From Corallococcus macrosporus (GTDB lineage: Bacteria > Myxococcota > Myxococcia > Myxococcales > Myxococcaceae): a DNA stretch of 64,000 nucleotides. Shown piece by piece: positions 50,230 to 59,386 of the stretch. Positions within the stretch are counted from its first letter, which is position 1, and every line of letters starts with the position of its first letter. The notes beneath the pieces are model-generated. The model made no database searches and was not told the DNA's origin. It saw only the letters and a list, made by a program, of their open reading frames with translations. Position numbers and translations under genes: made by a program. Where the stretch lies: contig NZ_JAFIMU010000005.1 of NCBI RefSeq assembly GCF_017302985.1, positions 33,762 through 97,761 of the forward strand. Reading direction: 5' to 3'.

Positions 50230-51392
50230 ACTACGTGGGACTGGCGGGAAGGGACCTGCTGCGCAACCCGCTGCGGCTGACGCTGACCATCCTCGCGGGC
50301 GCGGTGGGCGTGACGGCCTTCATCTTCCTGAGCACCGTCGTCGACATCTTCTATTACAACGCGCGGGCCGCGCAGGTGGACCGGCTCATCGTCCGCAACA
50401 AGGTGTCCTTCACCCAGCCCCTGCCGCTGTCGTACTACGCGCGCATCGCCGCGCTGCCGGGCGTCACCGCCGTCACCCACCAGGAGTGGTTCGGCGGCAC
50501 GCTGGGGGACACACAGAAGGACTTCTTCGCCAACTTCGCCATCGACCCGCGCACCTTCCTGGAGGTCTTCCCGGAGTTCGTCGTCCCGCCCCAGCAGCTG
50601 GCCGCCTTCCGCGGCGACCCGTGCGGCGCGCTCGTGGGGGAGCAGCTGGCCCGGCGCTTCGGGTGGAAGGCGGGGGACCGCGTGACGCTCAAGGGGCAGA
50701 TCTACCCCGGCGACTGGACGTTCAACGTGCACGGCGTCTACACCGGCGCGCGGCCCGGCGTGGACACCACCGCGCTGGTGTTCGGCTACCGCTGCCTCAA
50801 CGAGAGCGACCGGCTGACGGAGGGGCGCAAGGACCAGGTGGGCATCTACGCGGTGCGCGTGGACGACCCCGCGCGCTCGGCCGGGGTGGCGGCGGCCATC
50901 GACCACCTGTTCGACAACAGCCCCTACCCGACGAAGACGGAGAGCGAGAAGGCCTTCCAGCTGGGCTTCGTGGCCATGTCCTCGGCCATCGTCACCGCGG
51001 TGCGGGTGGTGTCCTCCGTCATCCTGCTCATCATCCTGCTCGTCATCGGCAACACGCTGGCCATGGGGGTGCGCGAGCGCACCCGGGACATCGCCACCCT
51101 GCGCGCCATGGGCTTCCGCCCGCGCACCGTGGTGGCGCTGGTGCTGGCCGAGTCCTCCGTCATCGGCCTGTGCTCGGCGGTGCTGGGCGTGACGGCGGCG
51201 CCGGTGCTGGTGGGCGCCTTCACGAAGCTCATCGCCTCGCGGTTCGGCCCCATGCCGGACCACCTCACGCGCGGCCACACGCTCTGGGTCTCCGCGCTCG
51301 CGGCGGTGGCGGTGGCCCTGCTGGCGGGCGTGGGGCCGGCGCTGCGCGCGGTGCGGCTACCGGTGGCGGAAGGCCTGCGGAAGGTGGCCTGA
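50226..51392 (+). CDS. ABC transporter permease, FtsX/MacB type, copy 1
   Basis: The 388-aa protein has one N-terminal helix (LTLTILAGAVGVTAFIFLSTV), a periplasmic MacB-like core of about 220 residues and three C-terminal helices beginning VRVVSSVILLIILLVIGNTLAM. The cytoplasmic segment MGVRERTRDIATLRAMGFRP is the conserved coupling region of FtsX permeases. It begins inside the ATPase stop. The next gene is a diverged second permease, so the transporter is probably a heterodimer. Confidence 0.9.
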   Translation: MNYVGLAGRDLLRNPLRLTLTILAGAVGVTAFIFLSTVVDIFYYNARAAQVDRLIVRNKVSFTQPLPLSYYARIAALPGVTAVTHQEWFGGTLGDTQKDFFANFAIDPRTFLEVFPEFVVPPQQLAAFRGDPCGALVGEQLARRFGWKAGDRVTLKGQIYPGDWTFNVHGVYTGARPGVDTTALVFGYRCLNESDRLTEGRKDQVGIYAVRVDDPARSAGVAAAIDHLFDNSPYPTKTESEKAFQLGFVAMSSAIVTAVRVVSSVILLIILLVIGNTLAMGVRERTRDIATLRAMGFRPRTVVALVLAESSVIGLCSAVLGVTAAPVLVGAFTKLIASRFGPMPDHLTRGHTLWVSALAAVAVALLAGVGPALRAVRLPVAEGLRKVA

Positions 51393-51396
51393 AGCG

Positions 51397-52554
51397 ATGG
51401 TGCCGCTCTTCTACAACACGCGCAGCCTGTGGGCGCGGCGGCTGTCCACGGGCCTCACGGTGGTGGGGCTGGGGCTGGTCGTCTTCGTCTTCTCCGCGGT
51501 GCTGATGCTGGCCAACGGCATCGAGTCCGCGCTCGCGTCCGGCGGAGACGCGTCCAACGTCGTCGTGCTGCGCAAGGGCGCCACCAGCGAGCTGGTCAGC
51601 GGCGTGGAGCGGGACGCGGTGCGCATCCTCACCACGGACCCGCGGGTGGCCTCCGGGCCGGACGGCAGGCCGCTGGTGGCCGGGGAGCGGGTGGTGCTGG
51701 TGACGCTGCCCAGCGGCCGCACGCAGGCCATGAACACCACCGCGCGAGGCATCAGCGCGGAGAGCTTCGAGGCGCGGCCGGAGATCCAGCTCATCTCCGG
51801 GCGCAGGCCCCGGCCGGGCACCAACGAGGTGGTGCTGGGCCGCGCGCTCGTGGGCACCTCGCCGGACGCGACGCCTGGCGGGGAGCTGCGCTTCGCCCAG
51901 CAGCGCTGGCCGGTGGTGGGCGTCTTCGCCGCCCGGGGCGGGGCCTTCGAGTCCGAAATCTGGGCAGACGCCATGCGCCTGGGGACGGCCTTCGGGCGCG
52001 AGGACTTCAGCTCCGCGGTGGTGCGGCTGCGCTCGCCCGCGGAGGTGGACGCCTTCGTGAAGCGCCTGGATGCCAACCCGCGCTTCACGCTGGAGGGCAA
52101 GCCGGAGCCAACGTACTGGGCGGATCAGGCCAGCGGGCTGGCCACGTTCATCCGCGTGCTGGGCCTCTTCGTGTCCTTCGTCTTCAGCCTGGGCGCGGTG
52201 CTGGGGGCGATGATCACCATGTACGCCCAGGTGGCGACGCGCGTCGCGGAGCTGGGGATGCTGCGCGCGGTGGGCTTCCGCCGGCGCAGCGTGCTGGCCA
52301 GCGTGGTGGTGGAGTCCGCCCTGCTGGGTGCGGCCGGCGGCGTGCTGGGGGCCCTGGCGGCGCTGGCCACGCGGTGGATCCACATCCGCACGCTCAACTT
52401 CCAGACGTTCGCGGCGGTGAGCTTCGGCTTCTCCCCCACCCCGGCCATCCTGCTGGGCGCGCTGCTGTTCGGCACGGGGATGGGGCTTCTCGGGGGGCTG
52501 CTGCCCGCGCTGCGCGCCGCGCGGCTGTCCATCCTGGACGCGCTGCGCGCCTGA
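51397..52554 (+). CDS. ABC transporter permease, FtsX/MacB type, copy 2
   Basis: The 385-aa protein has the same plan as the previous one: an N-terminal helix (LTVVGLGLVVFVFSAVLM), a periplasmic domain of about 210 residues, and three C-terminal helices with the coupling segment YAQVATRVAELGMLRAVGFR. The two permeases share arrangement but little obvious sequence outside this segment. It follows copy 1 by four bases and ends the operon. Confidence 0.9.
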   Translation: MVPLFYNTRSLWARRLSTGLTVVGLGLVVFVFSAVLMLANGIESALASGGDASNVVVLRKGATSELVSGVERDAVRILTTDPRVASGPDGRPLVAGERVVLVTLPSGRTQAMNTTARGISAESFEARPEIQLISGRRPRPGTNEVVLGRALVGTSPDATPGGELRFAQQRWPVVGVFAARGGAFESEIWADAMRLGTAFGREDFSSAVVRLRSPAEVDAFVKRLDANPRFTLEGKPEPTYWADQASGLATFIRVLGLFVSFVFSLGAVLGAMITMYAQVATRVAELGMLRAVGFRRRSVLASVVVESALLGAAGGVLGALAALATRWIHIRTLNFQTFAAVSFGFSPTPAILLGALLFGTGMGLLGGLLPALRAARLSILDALRA

Positions 52555-52683
52555 GCGCCGGGGCGGTGCGCTGTCCGCCAGCGGAAGGCCGCCCCCGCTC
52601 CCGGCACGGCTTCACGCTCGCGGGCGGCCTGCCCAGCTTTCCGCTCCGGTCTTCCAGGAGCGGCGGGAGCGCGGGACGTCCCA

Positions 52684-53388
52684 TTGAATGCCTCCCCCCC
52701 ACCGCAGGACGGGCGTCATGGGCTTCCGGCCGCGTGGGGGCGGGCGTTCGTTCTGGCACTGCTGCTCGCCGGCCTCGCGCTGCTCGCCTCCTCGGAGGCG
52801 TTCCAGTCCCTGCTGCGCCGGGGCCTCGACGCGGCCGCGCCCGTCATCTCCGCGCATCCCTTCTGGGGCGCCGTGCTCTTCGTCCTGCTCTCCGCGCTGT
52901 CCGCGCTGCTGGCCTTCTTCTCCAGCGCGCTGCTGCTGCCGGTGGCGCTCCAGGCCTGGGGCAAGGCGGTCTGCGCGCTCCTGCTCTGGGCGGGCTGGAT
53001 GCTGGGCGGCGCGTGCGCGTATGGCATGGCCCGCGCCTGGGGCAGGCCCGTCATCCGCAGGCTCACCTCCGCCAGCCTGCTGGCCCGTTACGAGGAGCGC
53101 ATCTCCCGGCGCACCCCCTTTGGCGTGGTGCTCCTCTTCCAGCTCGCCGTCCCCTCTGAAATCCCGGGGTACGTGCTCGGCCTCGCGCGCTATGGCCTGC
53201 GCCGCTACCTGGCCGTGCTCGCCCTGGCGGAGCTGCCCTACGCGGTGGGCACGGTCTACCTGGGCGCCAGCGTCCTGGAGCAGCGCACGTCCGTGCTGCT
53301 GGGCCTGGGCGCGGCCGGCATCCTCGCCGGCCTGTGGGCCTTCCACCTGCTGCGCAAGCGACTCGGCGCGCGGCCGCCCTCCGGTTGA
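52684..53388 (+). CDS. TVP38/TMEM64 (VTT/DedA-like) membrane protein
   Basis: The 234-aa product starts at TTG 52684. It has five or six hydrophobic segments and the VTT core: PFWGAVLFVLLSALSALLAF, the loop LLLPVALQAWGKAVCALLLW, RRTPFGVVLLFQLAVPSEIPGYVLGLARYGLRRYL with the conserved R..P pattern of the family. Members move lipids or small ions across the membrane, in some cases phospholipid scramblase activity; the exact role here is unknown. It lies 129 nt after the permease operon and 65 nt before the phosphoribosyltransferase, in the same direction. Confidence 0.75.
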   Translation: MNASPPPQDGRHGLPAAWGRAFVLALLLAGLALLASSEAFQSLLRRGLDAAAPVISAHPFWGAVLFVLLSALSALLAFFSSALLLPVALQAWGKAVCALLLWAGWMLGGACAYGMARAWGRPVIRRLTSASLLARYEERISRRTPFGVVLLFQLAVPSEIPGYVLGLARYGLRRYLAVLALAELPYAVGTVYLGASVLEQRTSVLLGLGAAGILAGLWAFHLLRKRLGARPPSG

Positions 53389-53453
53389 CGGCGGCGAGCC
53401 GACGGGTGGACAGACCTCCCGGGCGTGCTTCTCCTGATTCAAAGGGGCACACC

Positions 53454-54167
53454 ATGTACTTCGAGGACCGGGTGGATGCGGGCCGGCGGCTCGCGCGAAG
53501 GCTGCAGGAGGGCGGATACACCGGCGAGGACACCGTCGTCGTGGGACTGCCCCGGGGCGGGGTTCCCGTCGCCTACGAGGTGGCGGCGGCGCTGGGCGCT
53601 CCGCTGGACGTCTGCATCGTGCGCAAGGTGGGCGCGCCGAGCTACCCGGAGCTGGGCCTGGGGGCGGTGGCGGAGGGAGGCGTCGTGTCCCTCAACCGGC
53701 AGCTGATGGACGAGATGGACGTCACGGAGGACGACCTCCGCGGGCCCATCCGCCAGAAGGCCCGGGAAGTGGAGGAACGCGTCGCGCGCTTCCGCCAGGG
53801 CTCGGCGCCGCCGCGACGGGAGGGACAGTGCATCATCCTCGTCGATGACGACATCGCGACGGGGGCCACCATCCGGGCGGCCCTCCAGGTGCTGCGCGCG
53901 TGGAAGCCCGCGCGCCTCGTCCTCGCCGTCCCCGTGGCGGACACCTTGACGCTCAACGGGCTGAGGCCGCTGGTGGATGACGTGGTGTGCGCGTTCTCCA
54001 CGCGTGAGCTGTGCTCGATTGGCCAGTGGTACGCCGACTTCCGCCAGGTGCCCGACGAGGAGGTGACGGACCTGCTGGCGGCGGCGCGGAGCACCTTCGC
54101 GCGGCGCCCCTCGCCCGCCACCGGCGCTGGCCACCCCGAACCGCCGCGGGGCATGGGCCCGGCGTGA
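53454..54167 (+). CDS. Phosphoribosyltransferase family protein
   Basis: The 237-aa protein has a type I phosphoribosyltransferase fold: FEDRVDAGRRLARRLQ at the N-terminus, VVVGLPRGGVPVAYEVA for the pyrophosphate loop, LDVCIVRKVGAPSYPELGLGA as flexible hood and CIILVDDDIATGATIRAAL, the PRPP-binding loop. This subgroup, often beside stress-response genes, is of unknown substrate; it is not a classical purine salvage enzyme. The C-terminal residues after about 210 are Pro/Gly-rich and probably disordered. The ATG at 53454 is chosen over an upstream frame opening because that frame lacks sensible residues. Confidence 0.82.
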   Translation: MYFEDRVDAGRRLARRLQEGGYTGEDTVVVGLPRGGVPVAYEVAAALGAPLDVCIVRKVGAPSYPELGLGAVAEGGVVSLNRQLMDEMDVTEDDLRGPIRQKAREVEERVARFRQGSAPPRREGQCIILVDDDIATGATIRAALQVLRAWKPARLVLAVPVADTLTLNGLRPLVDDVVCAFSTRELCSIGQWYADFRQVPDEEVTDLLAAARSTFARRPSPATGAGHPEPPRGMGPA

Positions 54168-54289
54168 GCGGGGCATGACGCCGGGCGGAGCGTTGCCGGC
54201 AGTGGATGGCGCCGGTGTCGAGCGCCAGACGGGCCCTGGCCCCCCAGGGAGATTGCCGCAATCCCTCTCAACGCCCAGCCTTGCATGTC

Positions 54290-55999
54290 ATGCAATCCAT
54301 CAAATGGGCGTTGGCGTGTCTGTTGTTGGGATGGAGTCAGGTGGCGGCGGCGCACCCGTCGCGTCCGGCCGTCTGGGCCGAGAGCGCGATGGTGAAGGTG
54401 CGCCCGGAGACGCCTCCACGCTGCCAGCGGTCCATCTCGCTGACCGTAGCGCGCAACGAGTTCGCGTCCTTCCAGGTGGTGCTTCACGGAGGCACGACAG
54501 GCCTGCGGGGCGTGAGCGCCGTCCTGCCGGAGCTGCGCGCGGGGCGCTCGCGCATCCAGGGCGGGGACGTGCTGCTCTATCGGGAGGCGTTCCTGGACAT
54601 CACCACGCCCACGCCTCCGGGGACGACGCCCGGGCGGTGGCCGGACGGCCTGGTGCCGGACGTCGACGAGGTGGTGGGCGAGAAGCGTCTGGCCTTCCCC
54701 TTCGACGTGCCCGCGGGCGAGGCCCGTGCCGTCTGGGTGGACGTGCACGTGCCGTCCAACGCTCGCCCCGGAAACTACCGGGGCACCGTGACGGTGAGAG
54801 GTGAAGGCTTCACTTCGCGGGTGGAGGTGCGCCTCCAGGTGGTGGACGCCGTCCTGCCGAGCACCTCCTCCCTGCGCAGCGCCTTCCTGCTCTGGCCGCC
54901 CCACGTGTGCCGCGCCTTCACGGGAGATCCGGTGTGCCCCGTGGACACGCAGGTGCGGCTCCTGAAGCTGTTCCACCGGATGGCGCTGGAGCACCGCCTC
55001 ACGCTGGCGAGCGCCTTCCCCCGGGAGGTGAACCTGCCCACGTGGGACCTGCCGGACTACGAGACGTTCAATGAGCGCTGGGGGCCGTTCCTCGACGGCA
55101 CCGCCCCCAACCGGCTGAACGGTGCGCGCATGACGGCCTTGCAGTACCTGGGGCCAGCCAACGGCGCGTCCCTGACGGAGTTCCAGACGGAGGCGGAGGC
55201 GCGCGGCTGGCTGTCGCGCTCCTTCGACTACGTGGGGGACGAGCCGCCCTATGGCACCAGCTGGGAGGCCGTGGCGGCCCGCGCGGAGCTCACCCGCACG
55301 GCGGCCCCGCTTCTGCGCACGCTGCTGACCAGCACCGTCACCGAGCTGGAAGCCCACGGGCTGCTGGAGGAGATCGACATCATCACCGTGCTGGTGAACT
55401 TCATCGACGGCACCCAGCCGCCCTACGTGGGCAACCAGCGCCCGAAGTACAACGACTTCCTCGCCCAGCCCAACCGCGAGCTGTGGCTGTACCAGAGCTG
55501 CGCGAGCCACGGCTGCGTCGCGAGTGAGCCGCCGCCTCCGGAGAACGTCCCAGGCCAGGGCTGGCCCTCGTACATGGTGGACCGCTCGGCGGCCAAGGCG
55601 CGCGGCATGCAATGGCTGGACTTCATCAACGGCGCGAGCGGGGAGCTGTACTACCAGACGGTGGGCCTGCTCTACACCGCGTGGACGACGCAGTTCCGCT
55701 TCAATGGCAACGGCGACGGCACGCTCTTCTACCCGGGGCTGCCCTCCATCATCGGCGGCACCACCGAGATTCCCCTGCCCTCGCTGCGCATGAAGCTCAT
55801 CCGCCAGGGCATGCAGGACTACGAATGGCTGAAGCTGGTGAGTGACGCGGGCGATCCGGCGTACGCGCGCGCGGTGGCCCGGAAGCTCATCCCGCACGCC
55901 TGGGCGGTCCCCGACGACGGCGAGGCGTTCGAGCATGCGCGGCGGCTGCTCATCCGCCGCTATCTGCAACTGTGCCGGAACCGGGCCACGCCCCCGTGA
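54290..55999 (+). CDS. DUF4091 / GH123-like exported protein
   Basis: ATG 54290 opens a signal peptide (WALACLLLGWSQVAAAHP). The 569-aa mature enzyme has an N-terminal beta-sandwich (ISLTVARNEFASFQVVLHGG, NARPGNYRGTVTVRG) and a barrel domain with AFLLWPPHVCRAF and FDYVGDEPPYG, the latter with Asp-Glu as in the GH123-like catalytic pair. The C-terminal DUF4091 signature NGDGTLFYPG...IPLPSLRMKLIRQGMQDYEWL is intact. It is a putative secreted hydrolase acting on polysaccharide or glycolipid; the substrate is unknown. It starts 122 nt after the phosphoribosyltransferase. Confidence 0.82.
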   Translation: MQSIKWALACLLLGWSQVAAAHPSRPAVWAESAMVKVRPETPPRCQRSISLTVARNEFASFQVVLHGGTTGLRGVSAVLPELRAGRSRIQGGDVLLYREAFLDITTPTPPGTTPGRWPDGLVPDVDEVVGEKRLAFPFDVPAGEARAVWVDVHVPSNARPGNYRGTVTVRGEGFTSRVEVRLQVVDAVLPSTSSLRSAFLLWPPHVCRAFTGDPVCPVDTQVRLLKLFHRMALEHRLTLASAFPREVNLPTWDLPDYETFNERWGPFLDGTAPNRLNGARMTALQYLGPANGASLTEFQTEAEARGWLSRSFDYVGDEPPYGTSWEAVAARAELTRTAAPLLRTLLTSTVTELEAHGLLEEIDIITVLVNFIDGTQPPYVGNQRPKYNDFLAQPNRELWLYQSCASHGCVASEPPPPENVPGQGWPSYMVDRSAAKARGMQWLDFINGASGELYYQTVGLLYTAWTTQFRFNGNGDGTLFYPGLPSIIGGTTEIPLPSLRMKLIRQGMQDYEWLKLVSDAGDPAYARAVARKLIPHAWAVPDDGEAFEHARRLLIRRYLQLCRNRATPP

Positions 56000-56128
56000 A
56001 GGGTCCTCATGGACGCGCTCCACGTCCTTCGCGCAGGGGCCGCCCTCCCCCAGTTCTTCCCGCGGGAGCCCGGCTCATGCGTCCTTGATCTCGATGCCGG
56101 TGGGGCGAGGGAGCCGGGGCGGCGGTGG

Positions 56129-57220
56129 TCACGGCGGGCTCCTTCCAGGGTCCTGTGACGGGAATCTGCGCAGGGGCGCGGACGGCCCCATCGCCCCGGG
56201 GGGCTGCACCGCGCGGCCTGGAATCCCCCGCCCGCCACGCTGGCGCCGCCGGACCCAGGCCTTGCGTCCCTCCTCCAGCACCAGCATCCCCGCCGCGAAC
56301 GGCAGCACGAAGAGCCACGCCGCGGCGGGCACGGGCGCCGTGGCGAAGACGCGCTGGCCCCACGGCGTGTAGAGGATGAAGGCGAGCAGCAGCAGCTCCA
56401 CCGCCACGCCCACGAACAGCAGAGGGTTGTCGCGCAGCCGCACGGAGAAGGTGGGCGCGCGCTCCGTGCGGCACAGGAGCACGTTGCACACCTGCATCAC
56501 GACGATGGCGCCCAGGCACGCGGCCATCGCCTGCGCGTGCAGCGGCGCGTTCCACGCCAGCGGCTCACCGTAGCGCCAGCCGCCGCGCGATAGGACGAAG
56601 AAGAAGGCGGCCATCCCCGCCGCGGCCTCCATCACGCCGAGGAAGAGGTAGGCACGCAGCAGCAGCGGCGCGTCCAGCAGCCGCTTGCGGAAGTCCGACG
56701 GCGGCTGCTGCATCACCCGCGCGTGGGGCGGTTCGGCGCCCAGTGCCAGCGCCGGCAGCATGTCCGTGCCCAGGTCCACCGCGAGGATCTGCAGGATGCT
56801 CAGCGGCAGGGGGATGCGCAGCAGCACGAAGGCCAGGTAGGGGACGAGCTCCGGGACGTTCGAGGTGAGGATGTACGTGAGGAACTTGCGGATGTTGGAG
56901 TAGACGGCGCGCCCCTCCTCCACCGCGGCGACGATGCTGGCGAAGTGGTCGTCCGCGAGCACCACGTCCGCGGCCTCGCGCGCAACGTCCGTCCCCGACC
57001 GGCCCATGGCGATGCCGATGTGCGCCTCCTTCAGGGCTGGCGCGTCGTTCACGCCGTCGCCGGTGACGGCCACCACCTCGCGCTTGCGCTTGAGCGCCAT
57101 CACCACGCGCCGCTTGTCCACCGGCGCCACGCGGGCGAAGAGCACCTCGGGTGCCTCCAGCGCGATCTGCAGCTGCGTGTCCGACAGCCGCCGCAGCACC
57201 GTGAGGTGATGGATCTTCAT
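56129..57220 (-). pseudogene. Truncated P-type ATPase, C-terminal remnant
   Basis: The frame of 363 aa begins inside the P domain: the hinge segment VVAVTGDGVNDAPALKEAHIGIAMG is present, followed by TMs 5-10 (SNVPELVPYLAFVLLRIPLPLSI, LLRAYLFLGVMEAAAGMAAF, VCNVLLCRTERAP). The N-terminal membrane half, the actuator domain and the phosphorylated DKTGT motif are absent. Full-length relatives of the Ca/Mg type are about 850-900 aa, so more than half of the gene is lost. The 18 nt upstream already abut an unrelated gene, so the missing part was deleted rather than frameshifted. It could not catalyse transport; expression as a fragment is possible. Confidence 0.82.
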
Positions 57221-57238
57221 GGGCCCGCGCGTGGGGCA

Positions 57239-57715
57239 CTACATGCGGGTCCGGATGGATGCATACACCTCGTGGACGGTCGCCTCCTCCGGAGTGAGGT
57301 CCCCCACGGTCACGACGAGGAGGTTGCGCCGGGCACCGGAGACGAGCGCGAGGTCCCAGTCACAGGTCGTTCCGTCGGAGCAGGTGCCCACGCCCTCGGC
57401 ATGGGTCTGCATCAGGGTGTTGACCCGCCGGGCTTCGGGCTCGCTCGTCAGGCGCGCATCGCGCAGCTGCCCGCCCATCTCCCGGGTGACGTCCGCCACC
57501 AGGTCCCCCGTCGAGCGGATGTCCGTCACCATGAAGACCATGGAGAGCTGCGCACCCGGGCCGGTGGCGATGAGCACGTCACCGTCCTGGGCCGCGGACC
57601 ACGACTCTGGCAGCGCGATGGTCAGCCCCGTCTCCCGATGGACGATGTCCCCCGCGAATGCCGGAGCAGCGAGCAGGCCCGGCATGAGCAGCAGGGAGAC
57701 GAGGAACCGGCGCAT
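57239..57715 (-). CDS. Small secreted protein of unknown function
   Basis: ATG 57715 follows GGAGG and starts a clear signal peptide (RRFLVSLLLMPGLLAAPAFA). The 158-aa product is mainly beta with segments GLTIALPESWSAAQDGDVLI and LSMVFMVTDIRST, and two cysteines close together in GTCSDGTTCDWDLAL that may form a disulfide. It resembles small serine-protease-free lipoprotein/secreted domains of myxobacteria, but I can name no family. It lies 19 nt before the P-type ATPase remnant and 113 nt downstream of the peroxidase start codon's stop end. Confidence 0.6.
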   Translation of the reverse strand: MRRFLVSLLLMPGLLAAPAFAGDIVHRETGLTIALPESWSAAQDGDVLIATGPGAQLSMVFMVTDIRSTGDLVADVTREMGGQLRDARLTSEPEARRVNTLMQTHAEGVGTCSDGTTCDWDLALVSGARRNLLVVTVGDLTPEEATVHEVYASIRTRM

Positions 57716-57827
57716 GACGGCCTCCACGAATGGCTTCCCGTCAGAGATGGGAATGGCGGCCGCGGGACACAAGACATCCCTCCGGGGACCCGCGGGCTCA
57801 CGGCCGTCCCCTGCTCCCCTCTCGTGC

Positions 57828-59165
57828 TCACCGGATGTAGCCATCCGACAGCGTGCGCAGGAAGGCGACGAGGGCCTGCTCCTCCTGGGGAGACAGGCCC
57901 AGGTTGCCCACCGTCTGGGTGTTGATGTTCAACCCCACCTCCGGCAGCGGCCAGCAGTCCACACCCGGCGTCCCGGACGCGCTCCCGGTGCAGACCGGCA
58001 GGACGTCTCGCGTGTTGTAGAAGTGGACGATGGACTCAAGGCTCTTGAAGTAGCCGTTGTGCGCATAGGCCTTGGTGAAGCCGGGGAACGGGCGCTTGTC
58101 CACGTTGCGCAGGGTGGGAACCTTGACCTTGCCCAGATTGGCGCGCGCGGACGCGGCATGGTCCTGTCGCGTCTGGAGAAAGCCCCCCAGGCCCGTGTCG
58201 ATCCAGAAGGGCCCGTCCGGGTTGAACTGGAGCTGCCAGTACCAGGGATTGAGCAGGTTGCGCGGGACGCCCAGGTTCTCGAAGGTGTAGTCGGTGAAGA
58301 GCGGTGGCTCGCCGCCCGGGCCGCGCTGGCTCGGGTGACACTTGTCGCAGCGGGCCTTGCCCTCGAAGAGCTTCAGGCCCCATTGCTCCTGCGGGGTGAG
58401 CCGCGCGCGGCGCGCGAGGTACGCGTCGTACTTCGATGAGAAGGCATTGACCTCGCGAGAGCCCTCGTACGCGGCGATGGACCTGGCGATGTCGTCATAC
58501 GCGCGCGGCACGTCGCCGCAGATGTCAGCGCCCCAGACGGACCGGAAGAGGCCGCCGTACGGCCCGCCGCAGACCTTTGCCACCACGGCGGCCTCGCTGG
58601 GGTTGTTCTGCTCCACCGGGTTGAGGAAGGGCCCCTGCGCCTGGTCCGCCGCGGGGTTGCCCAGCTCCTCGCCAGTGGCCCGGCCATCCCAGAAGTTGCC
58701 GCCCACGAAGTCAGCCTGTCCAGGCGTCACCCGGTGGAGGATGGGCGCCTGCGTGGCGTAGGCGGACGACGGCGGCTTGCGGTTGCCAAAGCGCCCCCGC
58801 ACGGCGCCCTCATAGACGGAGCCCGTGAGGTTGATGAGCACTTCAGGGCCCGTCCAGCCCACCTCGGGGCCATGACAGACGGCACAGGCCTGGCCCATGG
58901 GCTCGGAGAGCCGGCGGTCGAAGAAGAGCAGTTTGCCCAGCCGCTCCACGGGCTTCAGCCCACCGGACGCCTGCGCATCCTCGCGCAGCGTGGCCTCGAA
59001 GACCGCCGAAGCCTGGAAGGCCTCCGGCGTCTCCGGTGCGGCGTCACCGGGGCTCCTGCTCGCGCGCGGATCCAGGCTCAGCGCCCCCGGTACCGGGGCG
59101 ACTTCACACGCCAGCGGCCCACCCAGCGTCAGCAGCAACATCCACCTCCACCCGGACCCGTGCAT
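57828..59165 (-). CDS. Di-haem cytochrome c peroxidase/MauG-like lipoprotein
   Basis: The 445-aa protein starts at ATG 59165 with a lipoprotein signal (WMLLLTLGGPLAC). Two haem c sites are visible: CAVCHGPEVGW in the first domain and CDKCHPSQRG in the second. Segments FVGGNFWDGRATGEELGNPAADQAQGPFLNP and VPTLRNVDKRPFPGFTKAYAHNGYF are typical of bacterial di-haem peroxidases. It probably reduces hydrogen peroxide, or has another MauG-like oxidative role, at the cell envelope. It is divergent from the deacetylase gene at 59387. The longer frame from 59273 is not used because ATG 59165 has the signal sequence immediately after it. Confidence 0.88.
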   Translation of the reverse strand: MHGSGWRWMLLLTLGGPLACEVAPVPGALSLDPRASRSPGDAAPETPEAFQASAVFEATLREDAQASGGLKPVERLGKLLFFDRRLSEPMGQACAVCHGPEVGWTGPEVLINLTGSVYEGAVRGRFGNRKPPSSAYATQAPILHRVTPGQADFVGGNFWDGRATGEELGNPAADQAQGPFLNPVEQNNPSEAAVVAKVCGGPYGGLFRSVWGADICGDVPRAYDDIARSIAAYEGSREVNAFSSKYDAYLARRARLTPQEQWGLKLFEGKARCDKCHPSQRGPGGEPPLFTDYTFENLGVPRNLLNPWYWQLQFNPDGPFWIDTGLGGFLQTRQDHAASARANLGKVKVPTLRNVDKRPFPGFTKAYAHNGYFKSLESIVHFYNTRDVLPVCTGSASGTPGVDCWPLPEVGLNINTQTVGNLGLSPQEEQALVAFLRTLSDGYIR

Positions 59166-59386
59166 TTCCGACACCTCGTTTGAGAGTGGCGGCCAGGGTG
59201 CCGCCGCGACCGGGCTCCGGCCATGGGACGGGAGCATGACGGTCTGTCGTGTTCCGCGGCTGGGATTGCCCACCGCGCCCGGGCCGCGCGAGCGCGTGTC
59301 GGTCTCTCGCGCTCACCCGTGAGCAGCCGCGCCAAACTTCCGGGCTGCTTGGCGGCACGAGGAGCGCACGCACCTTGGCGGGCACC

